Part shown: in pieces, positions 1-5,451 of the stretch | Position numbering within the stretch: position 1 is the first letter of the stretch | How the letters are laid out: each line of letters begins with the position of its first letter | Source: Sulfurovum sp. | GTDB taxonomy: Bacteria > Campylobacterota > Campylobacteria > Campylobacterales > Sulfurovaceae | Direction of reading: 5' to 3' | DNA: 6,340 nt | Assembly (NCBI GenBank): GCA_015661535.1 | Contig: DQVY01000285.1 | Location: 1 to 6,340, forward strand | Made by a program: the position numbers and the translations under genes | The notes under the pieces: generated by a model | The model's database searches: none | Told to the model about the DNA's origin: nothing | The model's input: the letters and a program-made list of their open reading frames with translations, nothing else

Positions 1-422
1 ATTCACAGACTTATGATAAAGTCCGTGAATCTGCTAGTACCGTTTCTCTTTACAAACCGGAATACAGTGTGAGCCTTGGACATACGTATAAAGAAATATT
101 GCCTGACGTACCTGCAGCAGTTTCGGCAAATGATGTTTATTTCTCTTTTAGCTATACCTACAGTCAAGAGATCAAAGTGAACGGCGGATTAACCTACAAC
201 ATAGACCAGGCAGAAAGCAAACAGTGGCGCTTTGGCGGAAGTTATCATCGTGACTGCTGGTCTGTGGCAGCTTCACTGAGACAAGATATTACGCCCAGAC
301 CTACAGGATTTACCACAGACAATACGTTTTTTGTACAATTTAATTTTATCCCTTTTGGAAGTGTAGGGACAGGAGATGTAAGTCAATTAGGCACACTTGG
401 TGCAGTGAGTGTACCCCAATGA
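1..422 (+). CDS. lptD: LptD, LPS-assembly outer-membrane protein, C-terminal fragment
   Basis: The frame is open from the window edge (first full codon at 3) to TGA at 420-422, giving the last 139 residues of a longer protein. A GTG at 69 could be read as a start but is internal, because the frame continues upstream without a stop. The fragment has alternating polar and aromatic residues typical of beta-barrel strands (for example YFSFSYTYSQ and FFVQFNFIPFG), and an H-R-D-C-W segment at 246-260 that matches the conserved cysteine region near the end of LptD. LptD is the outer-membrane barrel that, with LptE, inserts lipopolysaccharide into the outer leaflet. A glycine-rich tail of about 20 residues follows the last predicted strand. 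The stop overlaps the next start by 4 bases (ATGA), suggesting translational coupling. The family call relies on the C-terminus alone; another outer-membrane barrel is possible but less likely. Confidence 0.82.
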   Translation, partial: SQTYDKVRESASTVSLYKPEYSVSLGHTYKEILPDVPAAVSANDVYFSFSYTYSQEIKVNGGLTYNIDQAESKQWRFGGSYHRDCWSVAASLRQDITPRPTGFTTDNTFFVQFNFIPFGSVGTGDVSQLGTLGAVSVPQ

Positions 423-691
423 TGATCGATCCCTTGGATGAAATAGAAAAAGCGTTGGAATGTTTGCAATTACCCAAACTCATTTCCCGGGCAGATGTGA
501 AAAAACAGTATCGTTTTTTAGCCAAAAAGAATCATCCTGATGCCGGTGGGGATGCCCAAAAGATGGAAGCGTTAAACCATGCCTATAGTCTATTGATGAA
601 GTATATAGAAGAGTTTCGTTATACTTTTGATGAAGAAGAGATCTCTAAACAATTTCCAGGAGTAGACCATGCCCACAGATTCAAACCCTAA
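419..691 (+). CDS. Small J-domain (DnaJ-like) protein
   Basis: This 90-residue protein is essentially one J domain. Helix II (residues about 24-37, basic: R24, K28, K29, R32, K36, K37) leads into the diagnostic HPD motif at 39-41, followed by AGGD and helix III (about 45-62). A short acidic tail (DEEE) ends in HRFKP. There is no Gly/Phe region, zinc finger or substrate domain, so it is a type III J protein. Such proteins stimulate the ATPase of an Hsp70 (DnaK), with HPD contacting the Hsp70; what it delivers is unknown. Two ATGs lie in tandem at 419 and 422; the first gives the 4-base ATGA overlap with lptD. The 3' end overlaps the next gene by 23 bases. Position in an lptD-pnp cluster gives no firm functional clue, though a role in envelope or RNA quality control could be imagined. 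Confidence 0.85.
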   Translation: MMIDPLDEIEKALECLQLPKLISRADVKKQYRFLAKKNHPDAGGDAQKMEALNHAYSLLMKYIEEFRYTFDEEEISKQFPGVDHAHRFKP

Positions 692-1364
692 TCTCTATTT
701 TGAAGATAGAGAAGATGCTTCAAAACAACTCATTGATATGCTCCCCATAGAATTGTTTGCAGCAAATGAAACAGTTGTCATAGGGGTAAGTGAAGGGGGC
801 GTATACCTTGCCGATAAAATGGCAGATGCGATGAATGCCCAGATGGATATTTTATTGACAGAGCCTATTTTGGCACCCAATAATCCTGAAATCTCTATTG
901 CAATGATCTCTGAGACCGAAGAGGTAGTGATGCATAAAGCACTGGTCGATGCCTTTGAAATAAGCGAAGACTATGTCTATGCCGAGGCAAATAGGAAATA
1001 TGAAGATGAAGTCTTGGCCTATGTCTATAAATACCGTAAAGGTAAAGATCTGGTCTCACTTGAAGGGAAGTATGTTATTTTAACAGATGAATGTATAGAA
1101 ACAGGGCTTACCATGATGGTGGCACTGAAGTCGGTTATTGCAAGAGGGGCTAAAAATATCTATATTGCCACACCCATTTTAGACCAAACGGTGTATCAGA
1201 ATTTACTCTCTGTCTGTGACGGTGTCTTCTGCCCTCATAAGATACAAGACTATATTTCGATAGAATATTATTATAAAAATTTTGAGTTCATGCGTTTTGA
1301 TGAAATATCTGAGATAGTACAGAGACAAGAAGTTAAAAATAAAGAGATAAAAAAGGAAAGTTAA
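669..1364 (+). CDS. Phosphoribosyltransferase-fold protein (COG1926 type)
   Basis: This 231-residue protein resembles the putative phosphoribosyltransferases that begin F-x-D-R-x-D-A; here FEDREDASKQL is at residues 11-21, supporting the ATG at 669. AGGAG at 658-662 lies 6 bases before that start. A GVSEGGV segment stands where the family usually has G-x-P-R-G-G-V, and APNNPEISIAMISE corresponds to the family's GAPxNPExAIG region. The PRPP-binding loop is DECIETGLT at residues 140-148, after the hydrophobic strand KYVILT; the usual second Asp is Glu141. It presumably acts in the cytoplasm with PRPP or a related phosphosugar, but the base or other substrate cannot be told and these family members are mostly uncharacterised. 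The C-terminal 15-20 residues are charged (KNKEIKKES). It overlaps the J-domain gene by 23 bases and ends 4 bases before pnp, so all are probably co-translated. Catalytic activity is unproven given the altered motifs. Confidence 0.8.
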   Translation: MPTDSNPNLYFEDREDASKQLIDMLPIELFAANETVVIGVSEGGVYLADKMADAMNAQMDILLTEPILAPNNPEISIAMISETEEVVMHKALVDAFEISEDYVYAEANRKYEDEVLAYVYKYRKGKDLVSLEGKYVILTDECIETGLTMMVALKSVIARGAKNIYIATPILDQTVYQNLLSVCDGVFCPHKIQDYISIEYYYKNFEFMRFDEISEIVQRQEVKNKEIKKES

Positions 1365-1368
1365 GCGA

Positions 1369-3501
1369 ATGAAAGAACAAATAGTAGAGATAAATGTAAA
1401 CAGTTTGGATGAAAAATATGAATTTAATAAAGTAGCTAAGCAGGCAAGCGGTGCAGTTATGTATAGACAAGGCAAAGCGGTACTTATTGCTGCTGTTGCC
1501 ATCGATGAAAAAGCAGTGGAAGAAGATTTTCTTCCTTTAACTGTACAGTATATGGAGAAATCATATGCCGCAGCGAAGATCCCTGGCGGGTTCATTAAAA
1601 GAGAGACCAAACCGGGTGATTTTGAGACCTTGACCTCTCGTATCGTGGACCGTTCTTTGCGTCCATTGTTCCCTCAAGGATTTCACTATCCTGTAACGAT
1701 CAGTATTATGGTGGTGAGTGCAGATTCTGATGTCGATATGCAAATTGCTGCTTTACATGCAGCAAATGCAGCACTGTTTGTATCAGACATCCCTGTCAAT
1801 ACCAGTATCGCAGCAGTGAGGGTAGGCACCGTAGGAGATGATATTGTCATCAATCCCACTTTGACACAGCAAGAACAGAGCGAATTAGACCTTTTGGTAG
1901 TGGGTTCAGGATCCGATATTGTGATGATCGAGATGCGTACACTTGCAACCAAAACAGATGAGGGGCAAAGTGCCAATGAATTTGATGAGTCTGCATTGGT
2001 AGATGTTATTGCTATGGCAGCAGATGCCATAGATACAGCGAGCAAAGCATACACAGAAGCATTCACTTCTTTAATAAGAGAACCTTTAGACCTTGCATTA
2101 GCTGAAGATAAAGTAGATGCATCACTCTATGCCATGATCGAATCAGACTATGCGGCATCGGTAGAAAAAGCCATCGCACATATGGCAAAAAGTGAACGTT
2201 CTTCTGAATTGAAGAAAATACGTACGCAAATTTTGGCTGCTTTGGAAGCAGAAGGGAAAGAGGCAGATAAAGCCTTGGTTTCAAAAGTACTTGAGCGTTA
2301 CAAAAAAACAGTGGTACGTGCGATGATACTTGAGAAAAACATGCGTGCTGACGGCAGAGCTTTAGATGAAGTAAGACCTATTAGTATCGAAACAAACCTT
2401 TTACCTTCTGTCCATGGTTCCTGTCTTTTTACCAGAGGACAGACACAAGCATTGGTCACGGTGACACTGGGTGATAAAAAAGATGCACAGATGTATGAAT
2501 TGATCACGGAAAAGAACGCACAGTCTGAAAAATTTATGGTGCATTACAATTTCCCGGGCTATTCTGTGGGTGAAGCCAAATATATAGGGGCACCGGGACG
2601 TAGAGAATTGGGGCATGGAAATCTTGGTAAAAGAGCCATGGAAGCCACAATTCCTTTAGATTATGACGGTAGTATCCGTCTGGTCTCGGAAATTTTAGAG
2701 TCTAACGGTTCTTCTTCTATGGCAACTATCTGTGGTGGTGCTTTGGCACTACGTGGAGCAGAAGTGAAAACAAGTAAACTGGTTGCAGGTATTGCCATGG
2801 GGCTTATCAGTGAAGGTGATAAGTATGCAGTATTAACAGATATTATGGGACTTGAAGACCATGATGGTGATATGGACTTTAAAGTAGCCGGTACAGTAGA
2901 TGGTATCACGGCTTTACAAATGGATATAAAGCTAGGCGGTGTGGATCTTTCTGTGTTAAAAGAGGCTTTGCAAAAAGCGAAACAAGGGAAAAACCACATC
3001 CTTGCATTAATGGAAGAAGCAGAGAAAAATATGACAAGCAGTGTGGCACTTCCAAGTACAGAACATTTTACAGTGCATCCTAGTAAAATAGTAGATATCA
3101 TAGGTAAAGCCGGGGCAACCATACGTGAGATCATTGAAAGATTTGAAGTTTCTGTTGATCTTGACCGTGATGTTGGGGGTGTAAAACTTTCGGGTGGAGA
3201 CAAATCAAAAGTAGCTGAGGCAAAAGCACACATAGAAGAGATAGCCTCTTCTCCTGTAAAGAAACAGATGGAGTACAAAGTAGGTGAAAGTTACGAAGGC
3301 AAGGTAAAAAAGATCGTAGACTTTGGACTGTTTGTTGAAATGCCAGATGGTTTTGATGCCTTGCTACATATTTCAAAAGTCGCAAAAGAACGTGTGAACA
3401 ACCTTTCTGAACGTTACAGTGAAGGAGATACAATCACTGTTATTGTCATGGAACAAAAAGGTAAAAAAGTAGAACTTGCTACACCAGAGTTTTTAGCCTA
3501 A
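1369..3501 (+). CDS. pnp: Polynucleotide phosphorylase (PNPase)
   Basis: This 710-residue protein has full family length. PNPase degrades RNA 3' to 5' with phosphate, releasing nucleoside diphosphates, and can add tails in reverse; it works as a trimer in the cytoplasm, often with an RNA-degradation complex. Domains in order: first RNase PH domain (about 10-140, with GGFIKRE at 73-79 in the place of the RNA-binding FFRR loop), helical linker (about 145-230), second catalytic RNase PH domain (about 325-550, starting MRADGR), KH domain (GKAG at 579-582) and S1 domain (about 639-708). Catalytic residues are intact: S449 and S450 for phosphate, and D497, D503 and K505 in the DHDGDMDFK segment, matching E. 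coli S438, S439, D486, D492 and K494. AAGGA at 1353-1357 precedes the ATG. It is the last gene of the cluster. No leader hairpin like the E. coli RNase III autoregulation site fits in the 4-base gap. Confidence 0.98.
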   Translation: MKEQIVEINVNSLDEKYEFNKVAKQASGAVMYRQGKAVLIAAVAIDEKAVEEDFLPLTVQYMEKSYAAAKIPGGFIKRETKPGDFETLTSRIVDRSLRPLFPQGFHYPVTISIMVVSADSDVDMQIAALHAANAALFVSDIPVNTSIAAVRVGTVGDDIVINPTLTQQEQSELDLLVVGSGSDIVMIEMRTLATKTDEGQSANEFDESALVDVIAMAADAIDTASKAYTEAFTSLIREPLDLALAEDKVDASLYAMIESDYAASVEKAIAHMAKSERSSELKKIRTQILAALEAEGKEADKALVSKVLERYKKTVVRAMILEKNMRADGRALDEVRPISIETNLLPSVHGSCLFTRGQTQALVTVTLGDKKDAQMYELITEKNAQSEKFMVHYNFPGYSVGEAKYIGAPGRRELGHGNLGKRAMEATIPLDYDGSIRLVSEILESNGSSSMATICGGALALRGAEVKTSKLVAGIAMGLISEGDKYAVLTDIMGLEDHDGDMDFKVAGTVDGITALQMDIKLGGVDLSVLKEALQKAKQGKNHILALMEEAEKNMTSSVALPSTEHFTVHPSKIVDIIGKAGATIREIIERFEVSVDLDRDVGGVKLSGGDKSKVAEAKAHIEEIASSPVKKQMEYKVGESYEGKVKKIVDFGLFVEMPDGFDALLHISKVAKERVNNLSERYSEGDTITVIVMEQKGKKVELATPEFLA

Positions 3502-3511
3502 GTTAAATCAA

Positions 3512-3524
3512 TTTAAGCTATAAT
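3512..3524 (+). promoter_or_regulatory. Promoter for atpE (TATAAT -10)
   Basis: A perfect TATAAT at 3519-3524, preceded by TTTAAGC, begins only 18 bases after the pnp stop. There is no good -35, which is common for sigma-70 promoters in Campylobacterota. Predicted transcription start is about 3531, giving a leader near 145 bases. The isolated location of atpE requires a promoter in this gap. Confidence 0.7.
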
Positions 3525-3530
3525 CTCGCG

Positions 3531-3675
3531 TTTGAATAAAGTGATCAGTAGGGAAATATAGGCATTTATGTTTATATTGGCGATAATTACTTATCGTTTA
3601 CGCTATCCGAACAGACTTTAAAACACAATATAGTCCATGGGAGACTTTAAACCCTATTAATTTAAAGGATATAAA
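3531..3675 (+). promoter_or_regulatory. Long 5' leader of atpE
   Basis: The stretch from the predicted start to the atpE ATG contains three visible elements. First, an inverted repeat CGATAA-TTAC-TTATCG at 3581-3596 (6-bp stem, 4-base loop). Second, a possible 17-codon upstream ORF at 3568-3621 starting ATG TTT ATA, with a weak TAGG 5 bases before it. Third, a perfect 10-base direct repeat AGACTTTAAA at 3613-3622 and 3642-3651. The atpE ribosome site AAGGA (3665-3669) lies beyond these and is not inside an obvious hairpin. A regulatory or stabilising role is inference; no known riboswitch class is recognised. Confidence 0.4.
3613..3651 (+). repeat. 10-base direct repeat in the atpE leader
   Basis: AGACTTTAAA occurs at 3613-3622 and again at 3642-3651, a centre-to-centre distance of 29 bases. 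The second copy ends 14 bases before the atpE ribosome site. It could be a protein-binding repeat or chance in AT-rich sequence. Confidence 0.4.
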
Positions 3676-3987
3676 ATGAAAAAGTTTTTCTTACTTTTCT
3701 TAGCACTTGGTGCTGTTGCATTTGCTGGTGAAGCAGATGGTGAATCTATGATCAAAGCATACTCAGTAGTTGCTGCTGGTGTTGGTCTTGGTCTTGCTGC
3801 TCTTGGTGGAGCTGTTGGTATGGGGCATACTGCTGCTGCAACTATCGCTGGTACTGCTAGAAACCCAGGTCTTGGTGGTAAACTAATGACTACTATGTTT
3901 ATTGCGCTTGCAATGATCGAAGCACAAGTTATCTATACATTGGTAATTGCGCTTATCGCTCTTTACGCTAACCCGTTCATCGGATAA
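3676..3987 (+). CDS. atpE: F0F1 ATP synthase subunit c
   Basis: This 103-residue proteolipid forms the rotating c-ring that carries ions through F0 in the inner membrane. An N-terminal stretch (MKKFFLLFLALGAVAFAGEA) looks like a cleavable signal peptide, with a likely cut after Ala17. Helix 1 (about 28-52) carries a glycine-rich run, G35-x-G37-x-G39 then G44, G45, G48 and G50. The polar loop is A61-R62-N63-P64, equivalent to the R-Q/N-P loop that contacts F1. Helix 2 (about 70-98) has the ion-carrying Glu82 in AMIEAQVIYTLV. Residue 83 is Ala rather than the Ser/Thr found next to the Glu in many sodium-type rings, so proton coupling is inferred. Most c subunits are near 80 residues; the excess is the signal-like N-terminus. 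AAGGA lies 6 bases before the ATG. No other atp genes are adjacent, which agrees with the separate atpE locus known in Campylobacterota. T-ending codons dominate, suggesting high expression. Confidence 0.96.
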   Translation: MKKFFLLFLALGAVAFAGEADGESMIKAYSVVAAGVGLGLAALGGAVGMGHTAAATIAGTARNPGLGGKLMTTMFIALAMIEAQVIYTLVIALIALYANPFIG

Positions 3988-3999
3988 GTTTAAAGACAC

Positions 4000-4031
4000 A
4001 TAGCATGTGAAGCTCAGGCTTTACATGTTAT
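4000..4031 (+). terminator. Stem-loop after atpE, probable transcript end
   Basis: ATAGCATGTGAAGC (4000-4013) can pair with GCTTTACATGTTAT (4018-4031) around a TCAG loop: 14 base pairs, two of them G-U. It lies 12 bases after the atpE stop. There is no clean U-run after it (TCCCTCG follows), so it may define or protect the atpE mRNA 3' end rather than be a textbook intrinsic terminator. Confidence 0.55.
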
Positions 4032-4051
4032 TCCCTCGATTATAAAGTTTC

Positions 4052-4072
4052 TATAGTACTTTAAACTATATC
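4052..4072 (+). promoter_or_regulatory. Possible -10 elements for the tRNA-Leu gene
   Basis: TATAGT (4052-4057) and TATATC (4067-4072) lie 25 and 10 bases before the mature tRNA 5' end; either could be a -10 giving a short leader. No convincing -35 is present. Read-through from atpE is the alternative. Confidence 0.3.
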
Positions 4073-4082
4073 TTATCAATAT

Positions 4083-4166
4083 GCGCACGTGGTGGAACGG
4101 TAGACACGCGGGCTTGAGGGGCTCGTGCTTCGCGGCGTGGAGGTTCAAATCCTCTCGTGCGCACCA
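4083..4166 (+). tRNA. tRNA-Leu (anticodon GAG)
   Basis: The cloverleaf can be folded by hand. The acceptor stem GCGCACG (4083-4089) pairs with CGTGCGC (4156-4162), followed by discriminator A4163 and an encoded CCA (4164-4166). The D arm is GTG...CAC around a loop with GG. The anticodon stem CGGGC/GCTCG holds the loop TTGAGGG with anticodon GAG at 4116-4118. A long variable arm of class II type is present (about 4126-4136, TTCG loop). The T arm is GGAGG-TTCAAAT-CCTCT with one G-U pair. The layout closely follows tRNA-Leu(GAG) of E. coli. It reads CUC and CUU leucine codons; CTT is used heavily in the adjacent atpE. Confidence 0.96.
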
Positions 4167-4238
4167 TCTTTATTATTTCCTAAAACATACCTCATTTTAG
4201 ACATTTCAAAGCCACTTTTAATACAGCCAAAACATTAA

Positions 4239-4266
4239 TTTACATTTTATCTTTACTGGGTATGAT
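4239..4266 (+). promoter_or_regulatory. Probable promoter for the HAD phosphatase gene
   Basis: TTTACA (4239-4244) and TATGAT (4261-4266) are separated by 16 bases, a reasonable sigma-70 pair. The predicted start near 4273 gives a leader of about 57 bases to the ATG at 4330. A start near 4273 still leaves an alternative ATG at 4297 transcribed, so it does not settle the start codon. Confidence 0.5.
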
Positions 4267-4329
4267 GCGACTAGAGTATGAATCATTTATAGAATAATGT
4301 TCATCATTTTAATTATTAGGAAAGAGAAC

Positions 4330-5010
4330 ATGGCAAATACAATATATCAAATGAAAGAGGGAACAATAAGGAGTAAAATTGTTCTTTTTGATCTTGATGG
4401 TACAATTATAGATTCAACAGAGGCAATTTTAGAGAGTTTCGCAAAGGCTTATGCCTCTTTTGGGCAAGATGTACCAGAAGATGAAAAGATAAAATTACTG
4501 ATTGGTTTACCCCTTGATGTGATGTTTAAGAGTCTCGGTGTAGAAGAATCTAAGGCGATGGAGTATGTCAAAGCCTATAAAGAACATTATAAAACGATAC
4601 ATACTGAAAAAACAGTCTTGCTTCCTCAGGCAAAAGAAGCTATGGAATTTGCACATGGGTATGCAAAGATCGGTATTGTGACAACAAAGACAAGTGAATT
4701 CTCACGTATTTTACTTGAGCACTTCGATCTTATGAAGTATGTTGATGTACTTATAGGACGTGAAGATGTTGAACATCCAAAGCCAGACCCTGAGCCTATT
4801 AACAAAGCGCTAAATAAACTAGATCATCGTTTCGGACAAGTAACGTATATGGTAGGTGATACAGATGCAGATCTGATCGCAGCTGAAGAAGCAGGTATTG
4901 CCTGTATAGGTGTATTATGTGGGTATATGGATAAAGAAATGCTTGCACCTTGGGCAGATTTTATCACAGAAGATGCATTTTCGGCTGTAAAACTTATAGA
5001 AAAAATGTAA
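4330..5010 (+). CDS. HAD-superfamily phosphatase, phosphoglycolate-phosphatase-like
   Basis: This is a 226-residue cytoplasmic phosphomonoesterase candidate of HAD subfamily IA. Motif I is DLDGT, with nucleophile Asp21 and acid/base Asp23. A helical C1 cap follows (about 33-100). Motif II is Thr118 in IVTTKTS, motif III is Lys151 in HPKPDP, and motif IV is GDTDAD (176-181) with metal ligands Asp177 and Asp181. The set is complete, so activity is expected. The pattern resembles Gph/PpaX proteins (phosphoglycolate salvage or pyrophosphate hydrolysis), but substrate cannot be read from sequence. I chose the ATG at 4330 because AGGAAAG (4318-4324) lies just before it. The ATG at 4297 would add 11 hydrophobic residues without a good ribosome site, and 4351 is also possible. 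Relatives usually begin only a few residues before DLDGT, so an N-terminus of 20 residues is long. It stands between tRNA-Leu and HU, apparently alone. Confidence 0.88.
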   Translation: MANTIYQMKEGTIRSKIVLFDLDGTIIDSTEAILESFAKAYASFGQDVPEDEKIKLLIGLPLDVMFKSLGVEESKAMEYVKAYKEHYKTIHTEKTVLLPQAKEAMEFAHGYAKIGIVTTKTSEFSRILLEHFDLMKYVDVLIGREDVEHPKPDPEPINKALNKLDHRFGQVTYMVGDTDADLIAAEEAGIACIGVLCGYMDKEMLAPWADFITEDAFSAVKLIEKM

Positions 5011-5026
5011 GAAAATTTACTTTTTT
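5000..5026 (+). terminator. Weak AT-rich terminator-like hairpin after the phosphatase gene
   Basis: AAAAAA (5000-5005) plus GTAA (5007-5010) can pair with TTAC (5017-5020) plus TTTTTT (5021-5026), with one bulged T and a GAAAAT loop. It overlaps the stop codon. The T-run is right for intrinsic termination but the stem has only one or two G-C pairs, so it may be weak or chance. Confidence 0.35.
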
Positions 5027-5050
5027 AATAGTTAAAGATCATAAATTTAC

Positions 5051-5064
5051 TTGATATACATCAA
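5051..5064 (+). promoter_or_regulatory. FNR/CRP-type palindrome TTGAT-N4-ATCAA
   Basis: TTGATATACATCAA is a perfect match to the TTGAT-N4-ATCAA consensus bound by FNR-family regulators. Its centre (5057.5) is about 79-80 bases before the predicted HU transcription start, near the -81.5 spacing used by upstream-acting class I activators. A second perfect palindrome, CGATATATCG, lies at 5072-5081. Which regulator binds, if any, is unknown. Confidence 0.5.
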
Positions 5065-5121
5065 TAGTGCACGATATATCGGGATATTTAGGGTTTTTTA
5101 TCTTTTTTTAAGAGTTAATTG

Positions 5122-5130
5122 TGTTATAAT
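5122..5130 (+). promoter_or_regulatory. Promoter for HU (extended -10)
   Basis: TG-T-TATAAT at 5122-5130 is a perfect extended -10. The -35 region is T-rich (TTTTTT around 5102-5108) with no TTGACA match. The predicted start near 5137 gives a leader of about 25 bases ahead of the AAGGA ribosome site at 5150-5154. A strong promoter suits an abundant nucleoid protein. Confidence 0.75.
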
Positions 5131-5161
5131 GATTTCATCTTAAAATTAAAAGGAAGTAAGA

Positions 5162-5443
5162 ATGACAAAAGCAGATTTCGTAGAACTAGTACAAAAGAAT
5201 GGTGAGTTTGAAAGTAAAGCAGCAGCAGAGAGAGCAGTAAAAGCATTCATCGCATCAGTAACAGAAGCATTGGTAAAAAAAGAGACTGTATCTTTGGTGG
5301 GATTTGGTACTTTTTCAACAGTAGACGTTGCAGAAAAATCTGGTAAAGTTCCAGGAACTGACAAAACATATACAAAAGCAGCACACACTGCACCAAAATT
5401 CAAAATTGGTAAAACACTTAAAGATGCTGTAGCAGGTAACTAA
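5162..5443 (+). CDS. hup: HU-family DNA-binding nucleoid protein
   Basis: This 93-residue protein has normal HU length. HU dimers bind and bend DNA with little sequence preference and compact the nucleoid. The N-terminal helices (M1-TKADFVELV and about 18-38) give the dimer platform. V-G-F-G-T-F at 46-51 is the family signature entering the beta sheet. Residues about 52-77 form the DNA-embracing arm, with Pro64 at the tip in the position of the intercalating proline. The tail APKFKIGKTLKDAV (77-90) matches the conserved HU/IHF C-terminus. The arm is less arginine-rich than E. coli HU (GKVPGTDK instead of GRNPQTG) and uses lysines. AAGGA lies 7 bases before the ATG. The gene appears monocistronic, with its own promoter and a 3' hairpin. 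Of its 14 alanine codons, 13 are GCA, unlike atpE nearby. IHF-like function is less likely because only generic HU features are visible. Confidence 0.96.
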   Translation: MTKADFVELVQKNGEFESKAAAERAVKAFIASVTEALVKKETVSLVGFGTFSTVDVAEKSGKVPGTDKTYTKAAHTAPKFKIGKTLKDAVAGN

Positions 5444-5451
5444 GTTCATCC

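Noticed and set aside
2661..3278. Long open frame on the minus strand inside pnp (about 205 codons), and other minus-strand frames in pnp.
   Set aside because: They lie fully within a strongly coding, conserved gene, show serine-rich translations typical of antisense shadows, and have no recognised motif or ribosome site.
3503..3516. TTAAAT-CA-ATTTAA dyad between the pnp stop and the atpE -10, with CRP/FNR-like 5-4-5 geometry.
   Set aside because: It is made almost only of A and T in AT-rich DNA, matches no defined regulator consensus well, and does not form a convincing pnp terminator (6-bp A-T stem, 2-base loop).
3581..3596. CGATAA-TTAC-TTATCG in the atpE leader as a Fur/PerR-type operator.
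   Set aside because: It is shorter than a full Fur box and lies about 50 bases after the predicted transcription start; the hairpin reading is simpler.
3778..3830. Repetitive GGT/CTT/GCT run inside atpE as a microsatellite or slippage tract.
   Set aside because: It encodes the conserved glycine- and alanine-rich helix 1 of subunit c with a single codon preference, so protein sequence explains it.
4083..4166. tRNA-Leu as an attachment site for an integrated element.
   Set aside because: No duplicate of the tRNA 3' end, integrase gene or phage-like gene is visible downstream in the window.
4167..4238. Search for a small RNA or hidden gene after the tRNA.
   Set aside because: The stretch is AT-rich with a T-rich start (probably helping tRNA transcript termination); no stable hairpin or supported reading frame was seen.
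5146..5403. Minus-strand frame opposite HU (about 85 codons).
   Set aside because: It is the antisense of a confident HU gene with no independent support.
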